NCBI GenBank assembly: GCA_963768185.1
Contig: CAVYGS010000005.1
Location: 1,257,826 to 1,321,825, forward strand
Direction: 5' to 3'
From: Palsa-461 sp963768185
GTDB taxonomy: Bacteria; Actinomycetota; Acidimicrobiia; Acidimicrobiales; RAAP-2
Length of the DNA: 64,000 nucleotides
Every line of letters starts with the position of its first letter. Within the stretch, counting starts at the first letter, position 1. A program made the position numbers and the translations under genes. This document shows, one piece after another, positions 1-7,989 of this stretch. Under the pieces are notes generated by a model. It was not told where the DNA came from and did not search any database. It saw only the letters and a program-made list of their open reading frames with translations.

Positions 1-376
1 GACCACCCGACAGCGCGCTCGAAACGCCGAGGGCGACCCCGGCGACGACCGAGACGAGGGTCGCCCCGATGACGAGCGACAGCGTCACCCAGACCCGCTG
101 GGCCAGCTCGGTCGCCACCGACTCGCTGGTGAACAACGAGCGTCCGAGCGAGCCGTGGAACAGCCTGTCGAGCCAGTGCCAGTACTGCACGAATACGGGC
201 TGTTCGAGCCCCAGCTGGCGGTCGAATGCGTGGTACTGCGCGAGCGTGTGCCCAGCACCCAAGATGCGCACCGCCGGGTCGCCCGGGATGAAGGCGACCG
301 TGACGAAGGTCAGCACGGTCACCAAGAAGAACAGCGGGATCGAGATCGCGATCCTTCGGAGGAGGAAGGCGACCAT
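1..376 (-). CDS. Oligopeptide-type ABC transporter permease (DppB/OppB-like), C-terminus cut by window edge
   Basis: Reverse-strand translation from the ATG at 376 opens MVAFLLRRIAISIPLFFLVT and continues with a PGDPA motif near residue 32 and a QLGLEQPVFVQYWHWL stretch. This is the characteristic N-terminus of DppB/OppB-type inner-membrane permeases: one transmembrane helix, then a substrate-side loop before the binding-protein-dependent transport domain. About 125 residues lie in the window and the rest is beyond base 1. It follows the binding-protein gene at 439-2067 on the same strand with a 62-base gap, so the two should form one peptide or nickel-type uptake operon. The family is clear; the substrate is not known. 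Confidence 0.85.
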   Translation of the reverse strand, partial: MVAFLLRRIAISIPLFFLVTVLTFVTVAFIPGDPAVRILGAGHTLAQYHAFDRQLGLEQPVFVQYWHWLDRLFHGSLGRSLFTSESVATELAQRVWVTLSLVIGATLVSVVAGVALGVSSALSGG

Positions 377-438
377 CAGTGTCCCTGTTCGCTCACCTCG
401 GGACGGAGGCGGCCGCGCTCACACGAGCGTCTCGTTCG

Positions 439-2067
439 TCATCCCGTCGACGGATACCAGCTGAGTGCCGGGTTGGTCGCGACTGGGTCGATGGTCGCGT
501 TGGTTGAGTTCGGTGCGGACACGTTGGCCACACTCTTGCCGACCACGAAGGTCGCGCCGAGAGAGAAGAGCGGAACGTACCAAGCATTCTTCACCAAGAA
601 GTCGTCCACCTTCTGATAGAGAGCCGGCTGCTGGCTCGCGGTCGCCCCGCCGGCCTTCGACAGCAGCGAGTTGAGCGTCGCGCTCGTCGTGTTGAAGGCG
701 TTGGTGAACGGGATCAGCCCGAACTGCACCGAGTAGGCGAAGCCCGGGCCGTCCTGGGCGATCGGCCACACCACCGCCGGGTACTTCTTGGACAAGGCGG
801 CCGGGATGAACTGAGCTGGGCTCGGCACCAGGGTGATGTTCAGCTTGATGCCGATGGCGGCAAGCTCGCTCTTCAGGGCGGTTCCGATGTCGCCGTTGGG
901 GTCGAGCGCGGCGGTGTCGAGCACCGCCAGGGAGAACCCGTGCGCGTAGCCAGCCTCAGCCATGAGCTTCTTCGCCTTCGTCAGGTTGAAGGAGTAGGCG
1001 TGGGCGAGCGCCGGGTCGTAGCCGGTCGCGCCCGGCACGGCGTCCTCGTCGGTCGGCACGGCGGTCGGCCCACCGAGCGCCTTGGCCATGCCGCTGCGGT
1101 TCACCGCGTCGTTGATGGCTTCACGCACGTCCAGCTTGCCGAGCGGCGAGACGCTGCCGCCCCGGTCCATCAGCACGAGCGCAGCGATGGAGAAAGGCAC
1201 CGTGTAAGTGGTCAGGCCGGCCGACTTGGCGGCCGACGCGATCGTGGTCGGTGCGCCGGTGAGCACGTTCACCTGACCGGACTCGACCGATGCGAGCGCG
1301 GATTGGGGATCGGCGATGACCTTCACGACCACCTGCTTGTAGAAGACGGCTTTCGGGTTCCAGTAGTGCGGGTTGAGCGTGAAGACGTACGAACTGTTCG
1401 CGACGCTCTGGCTCGCCGACAGGATGTAGGGGCCAGCACCGTCGGAGGTCGTCTGGAGCTCTGCTGGGTTCGCGATGCCCTGTGGCCCGATGATCTGGCC
1501 GACGCACTGATACTGGTCGAGGAGGAACGGCAGGTCCGGTTGCGGACCGGCAAATGTGAGCTGCAAGGTGTTGGGCCCGGTCACCGTCGCGGAGGTCAGC
1601 CCGGCCAGGAACGCCCCCTGGGGCCCGTTGGCCGACTTGAAGTACTCGAGCGAGTTGGCCACCGCCTGGGGGGTGACGGCCGAGCCGTCGCTGAAGGTGA
1701 CGCCCTGTCGAATGGTGAGGTTGAACTTCGTGTTGTTCGACCCGGGCACATAGGACCAAGACGTCGCGAGGTCACCCACGAACTGCCCATTGGGTAGTTG
1801 GAAGATGAGCGAGTCGTAGTCGAGGGCCCCGAACACGATGTCGGACTCGGCGGTCCCCTCGAGGGCGGGATTGAGGCTCACCGGCTGGTTGAACTGCAGC
1901 GTGAGGGTCTGGTTGGTCAGGCCCGATGGTGGCTTCGCCTTGGCGGCCGCCGGGCCCGCGCCCATCAGCGTCATCGAGGACCCGAGCAGCACTGCTGTCG
2001 TGACGGCGGCGGCCACGCGGACCTGGGCCGAGCGCACTTGGATGCCCCACGAATTGCGAGCGGACAT
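439..2067 (-). CDS. ABC transporter substrate-binding protein, family 5 (peptide/nickel type)
   Basis: A 542-residue extracytoplasmic solute receptor. A basic N-terminus, a hydrophobic stretch at about residues 15-35 and an alanine-rich cleavage site form a signal peptide. The mature part has the family-5 pattern: LNPALEG near the start, repeated tyrosine/tryptophan-rich lid segments, and a C-terminal NPALSWYPSTG. I chose the ATG at 2067 rather than the in-frame ATG at 2091, because GGGGGAAG lies seven bases before 2067. It is followed by a DppB-like permease on the same strand. A palindrome overlapping a TTGACA box lies about 80 bases upstream and is probably its regulated promoter. Family members bind peptides, nickel, glutathione or sugars; the ligand here is unknown. 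Confidence 0.88.
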   Translation of the reverse strand: MSARNSWGIQVRSAQVRVAAAVTTAVLLGSSMTLMGAGPAAAKAKPPSGLTNQTLTLQFNQPVSLNPALEGTAESDIVFGALDYDSLIFQLPNGQFVGDLATSWSYVPGSNNTKFNLTIRQGVTFSDGSAVTPQAVANSLEYFKSANGPQGAFLAGLTSATVTGPNTLQLTFAGPQPDLPFLLDQYQCVGQIIGPQGIANPAELQTTSDGAGPYILSASQSVANSSYVFTLNPHYWNPKAVFYKQVVVKVIADPQSALASVESGQVNVLTGAPTTIASAAKSAGLTTYTVPFSIAALVLMDRGGSVSPLGKLDVREAINDAVNRSGMAKALGGPTAVPTDEDAVPGATGYDPALAHAYSFNLTKAKKLMAEAGYAHGFSLAVLDTAALDPNGDIGTALKSELAAIGIKLNITLVPSPAQFIPAALSKKYPAVVWPIAQDGPGFAYSVQFGLIPFTNAFNTTSATLNSLLSKAGGATASQQPALYQKVDDFLVKNAWYVPLFSLGATFVVGKSVANVSAPNSTNATIDPVATNPALSWYPSTG

Positions 2068-2129
2068 CGATACTTCCCCCATAGCCGACACTCGTTCGAT
2101 CGCTCACCGAACGATGGCCATGAAATCGC

Positions 2130-2160
2130 CTGTGCCGGGGGTATGTCAAGTCACTTGAGA
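2130..2160 (-). promoter_or_regulatory. Putative regulated promoter: TCAAG-TCA-CTTGA palindrome overlapping a -35 box
   Basis: The palindrome TCAAGTCACTTGA occupies 2146-2158. On the minus strand its right arm runs into a perfect TTGACA -35 hexamer. About 18 bases further is TTTCAT, a weak -10, on the way to the binding-protein start at 2067. The same layout (palindrome, TTGACA, then ATTYCATGG) recurs at 10699. The MarR-family gene at 4925-5392 is the obvious candidate ligand, by inference from location and palindrome size. Confidence 0.5.
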
Positions 2161-2183
2161 TTCAATGGCTCCGCGCCGGTCGC

Positions 2184-3698
2184 TCAGCTGGGGAGCCACG
2201 CCCGGCGCTCGGCCCCGAAGGGGTCGGCGAGCACTCGGGTCTCGGTGCCGAACACCACGGTCGGGCGAGTGGCGGTGTCGTAGGGCGGCCAGTCCCCGAC
2301 GCCCGGGATCGTGGGCCGCCCGGTCTTCGAGAACTCGACCCACGCGCCGCTCATCTGGCTGGCCAATGGGCCGACGGCTTGCCGGGTGGCCGCCCGCCGT
2401 GCCAAGGCGTCGAAAACGAAAGGGATCTCGAAGCCGTGCGCAGAGCGCAACGCACCGTCCTGCACCGGGCTCTCCCAGGTGAACAGGTACAGGTGCACCG
2501 GGGCGCCGCCGGCTCGGCAGCGGGCCTCGGCGAACTCGATCGAGCCCACCCTCATGTTGTCGCTGGCGATCGCCACGTACAGCTCGCCGTTGGTCGCCCG
2601 AGGCCGCTGCGCACGGTACTGCTCGAGGATCTCGGCCGTCCGGCCGCCGCAGGACCCGGCCAACCGGGCCGCCAGTGTGTCATCGTCCGGCGACCACCCG
2701 AGCGGGTCGGCCCGGAATCCCTCGTCGCTCAACCATAGGAACAAGGTCACCTCGTCGCGGTTGGTCCCGATGATGAGCGGCACCTCCGCCGACGCTCCGG
2801 CGGCCACCGCGGCCTGGGGATGGTCGGAAATGACGCGGCCGTCCACGGTCGGGCAGAACGCCATCACCGAGGCGGTGCCCGGGGTGCGCTCCGCCTCGAC
2901 CGCCCGCTGGACCTCGAGCAGCCGGGCGGGCGGCGCCCGCAGCAGCTCGTCGACCGAACCCAGCTCCTCCACCACCCGGCGACCGATTGCGGCCGCTCGC
3001 AGCGGGTCCTGGAGGAGCTGTCCCGGGCCGCCACGGAAGATCCCGCTCTGGATGGCGGCACGGTGGAAGAGCCCGGCCGCGTCGGGCATGGCGAGGAGCG
3101 TGGCGACTTTGCCGCCACCACCGGACTCGCCGAAGATCGTCACCCGTCCGGGATCGCCGCCGAACGATGCGATGTGCTCGCGGACCCACTGCAGGGCAGC
3201 GACGAGATCGAGCATCCCGGCGTTGGCCGAGTCCGCGCCGGCGTCGCCCATCAGCGCGGCGAGGTCCAGGAACCCGAGCAGTCCGAGCCGGTGGTTCACC
3301 GTGACCACCACGACGTCGCCGCGGGCGGCCAGCGCCGAGCCGTCGTACCAGGGCACGGAGCCCGACCCGGTGCTGAACCCGCCGCCGTGGATCCAGAAGA
3401 GGACTGGCCGGGACCCGGTGAGCCCGGCCGTCCAGACGTTGAGCACCAGACAGTCTTCGCCCTGGGGGATCTCGGCACCCTCGTCGAGACGAGCCAGTGG
3501 CGGTGGCGGCTGCACGGCCGTCAGCCCGTAGGAGTTCGCCTCGCGAACGCCCGCCCACGGGACCACCGGCGGCGGCGGCCCGAACCGGTGCGCACCGGCC
3601 GGCGACCCCGCGTACGGGATCCCCCTGAAGATCAAGACGTTGCCCTCGGTGCTCCCCGCAATGCGTCCGGCCGAGAGCTCGACGACCGGTGCGCTCAC
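2184..3698 (-). CDS. Type-B carboxylesterase (carboxylesterase/para-nitrobenzyl esterase family)
   Basis: An alpha/beta-hydrolase of 504 residues. The oxyanion-hole motif HGGG lies at about 104-107 and the nucleophile elbow GESGGG gives Ser at about 192. The probable catalytic His is in SAHGFEIPF near residue 425, and FRGIPYA near residue 24 is typical of the family. No signal peptide is seen, so it is probably cytoplasmic. The open frame continues upstream, but the GTG at 3698 overlaps the CapA-like stop as GTGA, so the longer start is a shadow. The usual GESAGG is GESGGG here, a mild variation. Its place in the cluster suggests ester hydrolysis of an imported compound; the substrate is unknown. 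Confidence 0.9.
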   Translation of the reverse strand: MSAPVVELSAGRIAGSTEGNVLIFRGIPYAGSPAGAHRFGPPPPVVPWAGVREANSYGLTAVQPPPPLARLDEGAEIPQGEDCLVLNVWTAGLTGSRPVLFWIHGGGFSTGSGSVPWYDGSALAARGDVVVVTVNHRLGLLGFLDLAALMGDAGADSANAGMLDLVAALQWVREHIASFGGDPGRVTIFGESGGGGKVATLLAMPDAAGLFHRAAIQSGIFRGGPGQLLQDPLRAAAIGRRVVEELGSVDELLRAPPARLLEVQRAVEAERTPGTASVMAFCPTVDGRVISDHPQAAVAAGASAEVPLIIGTNRDEVTLFLWLSDEGFRADPLGWSPDDDTLAARLAGSCGGRTAEILEQYRAQRPRATNGELYVAIASDNMRVGSIEFAEARCRAGGAPVHLYLFTWESPVQDGALRSAHGFEIPFVFDALARRAATRQAVGPLASQMSGAWVEFSKTGRPTIPGVGDWPPYDTATRPTVVFGTETRVLADPFGAERRAWLPS

Positions 3699-4843
3699 CG
3701 GGGCAGCGAGCGCCGCTCGGGACCTCGCGTCGCGCCCTCCACGACGACCTGTTCGCCATGCCATCCGAGCTCGGTGTCCAGTCCCGCCTCGGCGCCGATC
3801 GCCGACACGTAGTCGGCGACCGCCCGGGCGCGCTCCCCCACCACCGGCACCGGCCGCGCTGCGTCGTCGATCCAACACGGGATGAACCCGGCGCTGAGCG
3901 TCCCGTCCTCGGCCACGGTGCACTCGGCGATGATCGTGTTGCGGCTCTCCGGGTGGAACGGGTACGTGGGCATCACCGGGTCGGGCACGAAGCCGAATAG
4001 CTCCATGCGCCGCTTGGCCCAGGCGGCCGCCTCGGGAGTCTCGGTGTTGTCGACCGACAGCGCTTTCGTCACGGTCACGAAGTTGCCCAGGCCGTGGTAG
4101 ATCGGGCGGCCCTTGTACACCTCGATACCCCGCAGGATGTGGGCATGGTGGCCGACCACGACGTCCCCGCCAGCGTCGATGGCCGCGCGAGCCACGTCTC
4201 GCTCGTACATTGCAAGCGCGGCGCGTCGGTGGCCGATGCCCTTGTGGAGGGCGACCACCACGACGTCGACTGACGGCCGCAGCGCGGCGAGGTCCTCGCG
4301 CATCGCGTCGAGGCTCGCGGGCGTGGCGAAGGTGTAGATCGTCGGCGGCCCACCCGGTGAGGCGTGGTCGAGCTCGTAGTGAGTCAGGATCTCGAGGTAG
4401 GCGCAGCCCGCCTTCGAGGGGCGGGCCCAGCTTTCCCTTGGTCCGACGCAGTTGTAACTGAGGATCCCCACGGTCACGCCGTTCGCCTCGAGGACTGCCG
4501 GGCGTCGTGCCTCTGGCAGGTCGCGCCCGGCCCCGGTGGCCTGGATGCCGAGTTCTTCGAGCGCGTGCAGCGTGTCCTCGATACCTTCCGGCCCGGCGTC
4601 GGCGATGTGGTTCCCGGCCAGGGTGACCGCGCTGAAGCCGGCCCGACCGAGAGCAGAGAGGTTCTCCGGGTCGGCGGGCCGAGCCGGCACGTCGGAGGAG
4701 TGCACGGCGCGCCGGCGCGAGTGCGGCACCTCGACGTGGCCGATGACCACGTCGGCCTCCCGGAGCACCGGGGCCGCTGCCGCGAAGAACGAGTCGGCGT
4801 CAGGCTCGTCGAGGATCAGGTCACCGACCATCAGGATCCGCAC
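3695..4843 (-). CDS. CapA-family metallophosphatase-fold protein (PGA_cap)
   Basis: A 382-residue protein from a GTG start at 4843, with GGGGGCGG about seven bases before it. Visible family motifs are an N-terminal MVGDLIL, GNHIADAG near residue 78, LHKGIGHR near 198, and GHHAHILRGIEVYKGRP near 230, followed by GLGNF. These are the metal-binding blocks of the CapA/PgsA branch of calcineurin-like phosphoesterases. The family is named for poly-gamma-glutamate capsule synthesis, but no CapB or CapC partner is present and no signal peptide is obvious. It overlaps the downstream esterase by four bases, so the two are translationally coupled. A catabolic hydrolase role is an inference from context. 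A second CapA-like gene lies at 41947-43377. Confidence 0.85.
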   Translation of the reverse strand: MRILMVGDLILDEPDADSFFAAAAPVLREADVVIGHVEVPHSRRRAVHSSDVPARPADPENLSALGRAGFSAVTLAGNHIADAGPEGIEDTLHALEELGIQATGAGRDLPEARRPAVLEANGVTVGILSYNCVGPRESWARPSKAGCAYLEILTHYELDHASPGGPPTIYTFATPASLDAMREDLAALRPSVDVVVVALHKGIGHRRAALAMYERDVARAAIDAGGDVVVGHHAHILRGIEVYKGRPIYHGLGNFVTVTKALSVDNTETPEAAAWAKRRMELFGFVPDPVMPTYPFHPESRNTIIAECTVAEDGTLSAGFIPCWIDDAARPVPVVGERARAVADYVSAIGAEAGLDTELGWHGEQVVVEGATRGPERRSLPR

Positions 4844-4864
4844 TCAGAGCCGCCCCCGCATATC

Positions 4865-4877
4865 TCAACCGACTTTA
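4865..4877. promoter_or_regulatory. Degenerate copy of the TCAAG-N3-CTTGA palindrome
   Basis: TCAAC-CGA-CTTTA matches 8 of 10 arm positions of the palindromes at 2146 and 10699, with identical three-base spacing. It lies between the MarR gene and the CapA-like gene, 22 bases upstream of the latter's start. There is little room for a promoter here, so function is doubtful. Confidence 0.25.
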
Positions 4878-4924
4878 CATTCGGGGCTTCGCCTGTCCCC
4901 TGGGCCGTGGCGCGGGCGCCGCGC

Positions 4925-5392
4925 TCAGGAGTCGGCGGTCGGATGCTCGAGGGACCGCAAAGCGGTCACGGCGCTGGTCAGTAGTGCCCGCCGGTCCGCC
5001 GCGCTCAACGACTGAAGGACACGCTCCTCCACCCGGTCGGCGGCTCGGTCGCAGGCTCGCAAGACCTGGGTACCCGTCTTGGTCAGCGTGAAGCGCGCGA
5101 TGCGCCCATGGTCGGGGTCGGGACGCCGCTCGATGAAGCCCCGTCGCTCCAACTGGAGGACGACGGTGTGCACCGCCTGCGGGGTCACCCCGAGGCGCCG
5201 GGACAGCTCGGCGTTGGAAGACCGCGGGCGGTCGTCCAAGAAGTCGAGTGTGGTCCACTCGCGGACGTCGAGGCCGATGGGCTTCAGCGCCTCGGTCATC
5301 TCGCGACGGATGCCGCGCGACAGGGCGGCGAACACGTGACCCATCCGACGGGGACGGTGCTTGGTCTTCGGAGCACCGGCCGTCCCGGTCAT
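4925..5392 (-). CDS. MarR-family transcriptional regulator
   Basis: A 155-residue winged-helix DNA-binding protein. The recognition region runs from SNAELSRRLGVTPQAVHTVV (about 60-80) to the wing ERRPDPDHGRIARFTLT (about 92-109). Amphipathic dimerization helices lie at both ends and LTKTGTQVLRACD follows the wing. Start ATG at 5392; the ribosome site is weak. MarR dimers bind palindromes near genes of aromatic or acid catabolism and usually respond to a substrate or CoA thioester. The gene sits inside the minus-strand catabolic cluster, and the matching palindromes at 2146 and 10699 are its likely targets (inference). A GACCGGTC inverted repeat at 5411-5418 lies just upstream and could serve autoregulation. 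Confidence 0.88.
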   Translation of the reverse strand: MTGTAGAPKTKHRPRRMGHVFAALSRGIRREMTEALKPIGLDVREWTTLDFLDDRPRSSNAELSRRLGVTPQAVHTVVLQLERRGFIERRPDPDHGRIARFTLTKTGTQVLRACDRAADRVEERVLQSLSAADRRALLTSAVTALRSLEHPTADS

Positions 5393-5437
5393 CGGAAACT
5401 CACTGTACAGACCGGTCGCGTTCTCGACGGCGGAAGA

Positions 5438-6706
5438 TCAGACGACCCCCTCCGCGCGTAACGCCGCGATGTGCTCCGCGCTGTACCCGGCGATCCTGGC
5501 GAGGAGCTGCTCGGTGTGCTCGCCGAGCCGCGGTGCCGGAGCGAGCGCGGGCGGGGCCGACCGCGCGAATCGGAGGGGGAGTCCGGCCGTGCGGAGGCCC
5601 GGGATCTCGCCAAGCTCGGGATGCACCACTGGGGCGGTCTCCCCGCGGTCGGCGACCCGGGAGTCGACCACCGCTTCGACGGGGGTCCGTACGGGTGCGG
5701 CCGGCACACCTGCTCCGGCCAGGGTCGCCACGACCTCGGCGACAGTCCGGCCGGCGCTCCACCGCTCGATCTCGGCGGTCAACTCGTCCGCGTGAGTGAC
5801 GCGGACGTCGCGGCTCTTGAATCGCGGGTCCTCGGCGAGCTCGGGGCGGCCCATGGCGACGCAGAGCGACCTCACCATCCGGTCCTGGGGCGCCACCAAC
5901 GCGAACCATCCGTCGGCCGCCCGGTAGAGGCCGAACGGCGCCAGTCGGGGCAGGGTCGGGCCGGTGCGCAGCGGTTGGCCGAGCCGCTCAAGAGCGGCCC
6001 AGTCCTCGGTGGCCACGAGCGAGGTGAGCGCGCCGAGCATCGAGACGTCGACGTGCTCGCCGACGCCGCTGCGGGCCCGGCGGGCGAGCGCAGCCAAGAT
6101 CCCGACGACCGCGTAGATCGGGGTGAGTACGTCGGCGACCGGTACCCCCACCCGCATCGGCGGGTCCTCCGGTCCCCCGCTCGCCAACATGAGCCCGCTC
6201 AACGCCTGGATCAGGGCGTCCATCGCGCGCATACCCTCGCCGCCGTCCTGTCCGAAGCCGCTAATTGAGCAGTACACGACGCCGCGGTTGGCGGCGCTCG
6301 CGCGCGCGTACCCCACGCCCAGCCGGTCGGCGGTCCCCGCGGAGAAGTTCTCAACCACGACGTCGGCATGGGCGACGAGGTCGGCGAACACTTTGGCCGC
6401 CTCGGGGTGCTTCAGGTCGAGCGTGACGCTCTGTTTCCCCCGGCACCGGGTGAGCAGGGCCAGCGACAGGTCCCCCTCGGACTCCCGCGCCATCTTCAGG
6501 CCGTCGGGACCCACGAAAGGCGCGTTGCCACGTGCCACGTCACCCCCGTGAGGGTCCTCGATCTTGATGACCTCGGCGCCCAGGCCGGCAAGGATGAGCG
6601 TGCAGACCGGGCCGGCCAGTGCCCGGGTGAGGTCGATGACCACGATCCCCGCCAGTGGCGCGTCGGCTGCGGAACCCCCCTCGGTGTCCGTCGTCGACGA
6701 CGTCAT
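5438..6706 (-). CDS. CaiB/BaiF family (class III) CoA-transferase
   Basis: A 422-residue type III CoA-transferase, which moves CoA between carboxylic acids through an enzyme-bound Asp thioester. Visible motifs are VIDLTRALAGP and GAEVIKIEDP near the N-terminus, VVENFSAG (about 113), YCSISGFGQDG (about 140) and MDALIQALSGLM (about 157), whose Asp is the expected nucleophile. The open frame extends about 140 codons upstream, but that part is a shadow. The ATG at 6706 has CGAGAGGAGATC directly before it and overlaps the upstream stop as ATGA. It is therefore coupled to the dehydratase-fold gene at 6703-7989 and would load or recycle CoA for that enzyme. Confidence 0.92.
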   Translation of the reverse strand: MTSSTTDTEGGSAADAPLAGIVVIDLTRALAGPVCTLILAGLGAEVIKIEDPHGGDVARGNAPFVGPDGLKMARESEGDLSLALLTRCRGKQSVTLDLKHPEAAKVFADLVAHADVVVENFSAGTADRLGVGYARASAANRGVVYCSISGFGQDGGEGMRAMDALIQALSGLMLASGGPEDPPMRVGVPVADVLTPIYAVVGILAALARRARSGVGEHVDVSMLGALTSLVATEDWAALERLGQPLRTGPTLPRLAPFGLYRAADGWFALVAPQDRMVRSLCVAMGRPELAEDPRFKSRDVRVTHADELTAEIERWSAGRTVAEVVATLAGAGVPAAPVRTPVEAVVDSRVADRGETAPVVHPELGEIPGLRTAGLPLRFARSAPPALAPAPRLGEHTEQLLARIAGYSAEHIAALRAEGVV

Positions 6707-7989
6707 GATCTCCTCTCGGCCGCAGCGGGCCGCACCTCGTCCTCCAGGAACTCGATCAGCATGGCGCGGAACGATCCGGGGTCCCATGTCCGGCCGTCCA
6801 CGGTGGTGGCATCCATCGACAGCACCGGGATCCCCGCCTCGCGCAGCAGCCGCGCGCTGAAGTAGTCGTCCTCGCCGAAGCTCACGACCCCGTCGATACG
6901 GTGCCGGAGGGCCTCGTTCAGATGCCAGGGCGCCGACCAGCTGGGCATCCTGATCTCCTCGCCCATCGGCACGAACCGGGAGGCGAGCGCCCGCATCGGA
7001 TCCGCGCCCTCGAGCCGCCGGTAGTAGGCGTCGGCGGCGAGCGCCAGGTACATCGACCACACGAACACGGCGCCGTAGTCCTCCTCGAACTCGCGATAGA
7101 GGCCGAGGCTCGACCACAGCCCTCGGCCCAGCCACATGAGACGTAGGCGCTCGTCAGCGCACACCGCGACGCCGGCATCCCGGCGCGCCTCGAGCTCCTG
7201 GTACAGCGACCGGGCGGCGTCACGGCCCCAGGGGCTGCCCCGGTGCCACTGCGGAATCATGGTGGCGGTCATCGTCTCGGCCGCGCTCACCGGTGCCGGC
7301 ACCGCGTCGGCGACCAGGTCCCGGCTCCGACGGTTCCACGTGGCGTGCTCGTTGGCCAGCGCCATCACCTCGGCGAAGCGGTCCATCGAGAAGCGGCGGC
7401 TCGTCATGGCCTCGAGGCGGGTGACGAGCGCTCGGAGCTGGTCGGTCATGAGATCGATCCGTTCGACCGGCAGGTGGCGGTCCCAGTGCTCGGGCAGCTC
7501 CTCCCACCACCGCCTCGACGGGTCGAGTCGGATGTCGATGGCGTGGTCGACCGGGAGGAAGTCGGCACCCGCCGCTGCCGCCCAGGCCTCGAACAGCTTC
7601 CGGGTGCCATCGCCGGTGATCGGCGCCTGGAAGATCGTGGGCGTCGGAAGCCCGCCCCAGGGAGGCTCGGGATCTGCCGCGAGCAGCTCCCCGAATCCGA
7701 GCGCGTTGTACTGGTCGCGGTCGTCAGGGAAGCCGGCCGCCCGCAACGCGTCGAGCGCCGCGGGGGCCCGCTGGCGCGAGGCGAGCAACGACGTCCACCA
7801 TTGGACGACCACATAGGGGATGTCGAGCGCCCGGTAGATCTCGTGCGGGGCATCCGCGCTGAGCACAGCGAAAGGCTCTCCGCCCGCGACGCGCTGGCGC
7901 GCCTCGGACAACCAGGCGCGCTGGTGGTCGAGGATCTCGCCGGTCACCTCGAGCTCGTGGCGTCTCGGCAGGTGGGCAGGCTCAGTCAT
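6703..7989 (-). CDS. 2-hydroxyacyl-CoA dehydratase / benzoyl-CoA reductase-fold subunit (HgdB/BcrC-like), divergent
   Basis: A 428-residue protein starting at the ATG at 7989 and overlapping the previous gene by eight bases. The fold signature is recognisable: PHEIYRALDIPYVVVQWW (about 49), a central all-helical part, and a C-terminal Rossmann block with GVVSFGEDDYFSARLLREAG followed by IPVLSMDATTVDGR. Classical members bind a [4Fe-4S] cluster through cysteines at the first and last of these places. Here those positions read SADAP and GEDDY, and I see almost no cysteine in the whole protein. It pairs with the gene at 7982-9112. Whether it dehydrates an acyl-CoA is uncertain. Confidence 0.72.
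   Translation of the reverse strand: MTEPAHLPRRHELEVTGEILDHQRAWLSEARQRVAGGEPFAVLSADAPHEIYRALDIPYVVVQWWTSLLASRQRAPAALDALRAAGFPDDRDQYNALGFGELLAADPEPPWGGLPTPTIFQAPITGDGTRKLFEAWAAAAGADFLPVDHAIDIRLDPSRRWWEELPEHWDRHLPVERIDLMTDQLRALVTRLEAMTSRRFSMDRFAEVMALANEHATWNRRSRDLVADAVPAPVSAAETMTATMIPQWHRGSPWGRDAARSLYQELEARRDAGVAVCADERLRLMWLGRGLWSSLGLYREFEEDYGAVFVWSMYLALAADAYYRRLEGADPMRALASRFVPMGEEIRMPSWSAPWHLNEALRHRIDGVVSFGEDDYFSARLLREAGIPVLSMDATTVDGRTWDPGSFRAMLIEFLEDEVRPAAAERRS

Noticed and set aside
155..2283. Long plus-strand open frames opposite the binding-protein gene
   Set aside because: Arginine- and valine-rich translations mirror the codon structure of the minus-strand gene; no ribosome site or family motif. 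The same holds for the plus-strand frames across 2.3-18 kb.
2680..3759. 359-codon minus-strand frame overlapping the carboxylesterase
   Set aside because: Same strand, shifted frame of a gene with clear esterase motifs; composition is dominated by Arg/Gly/Pro, typical of a GC-rich shadow.
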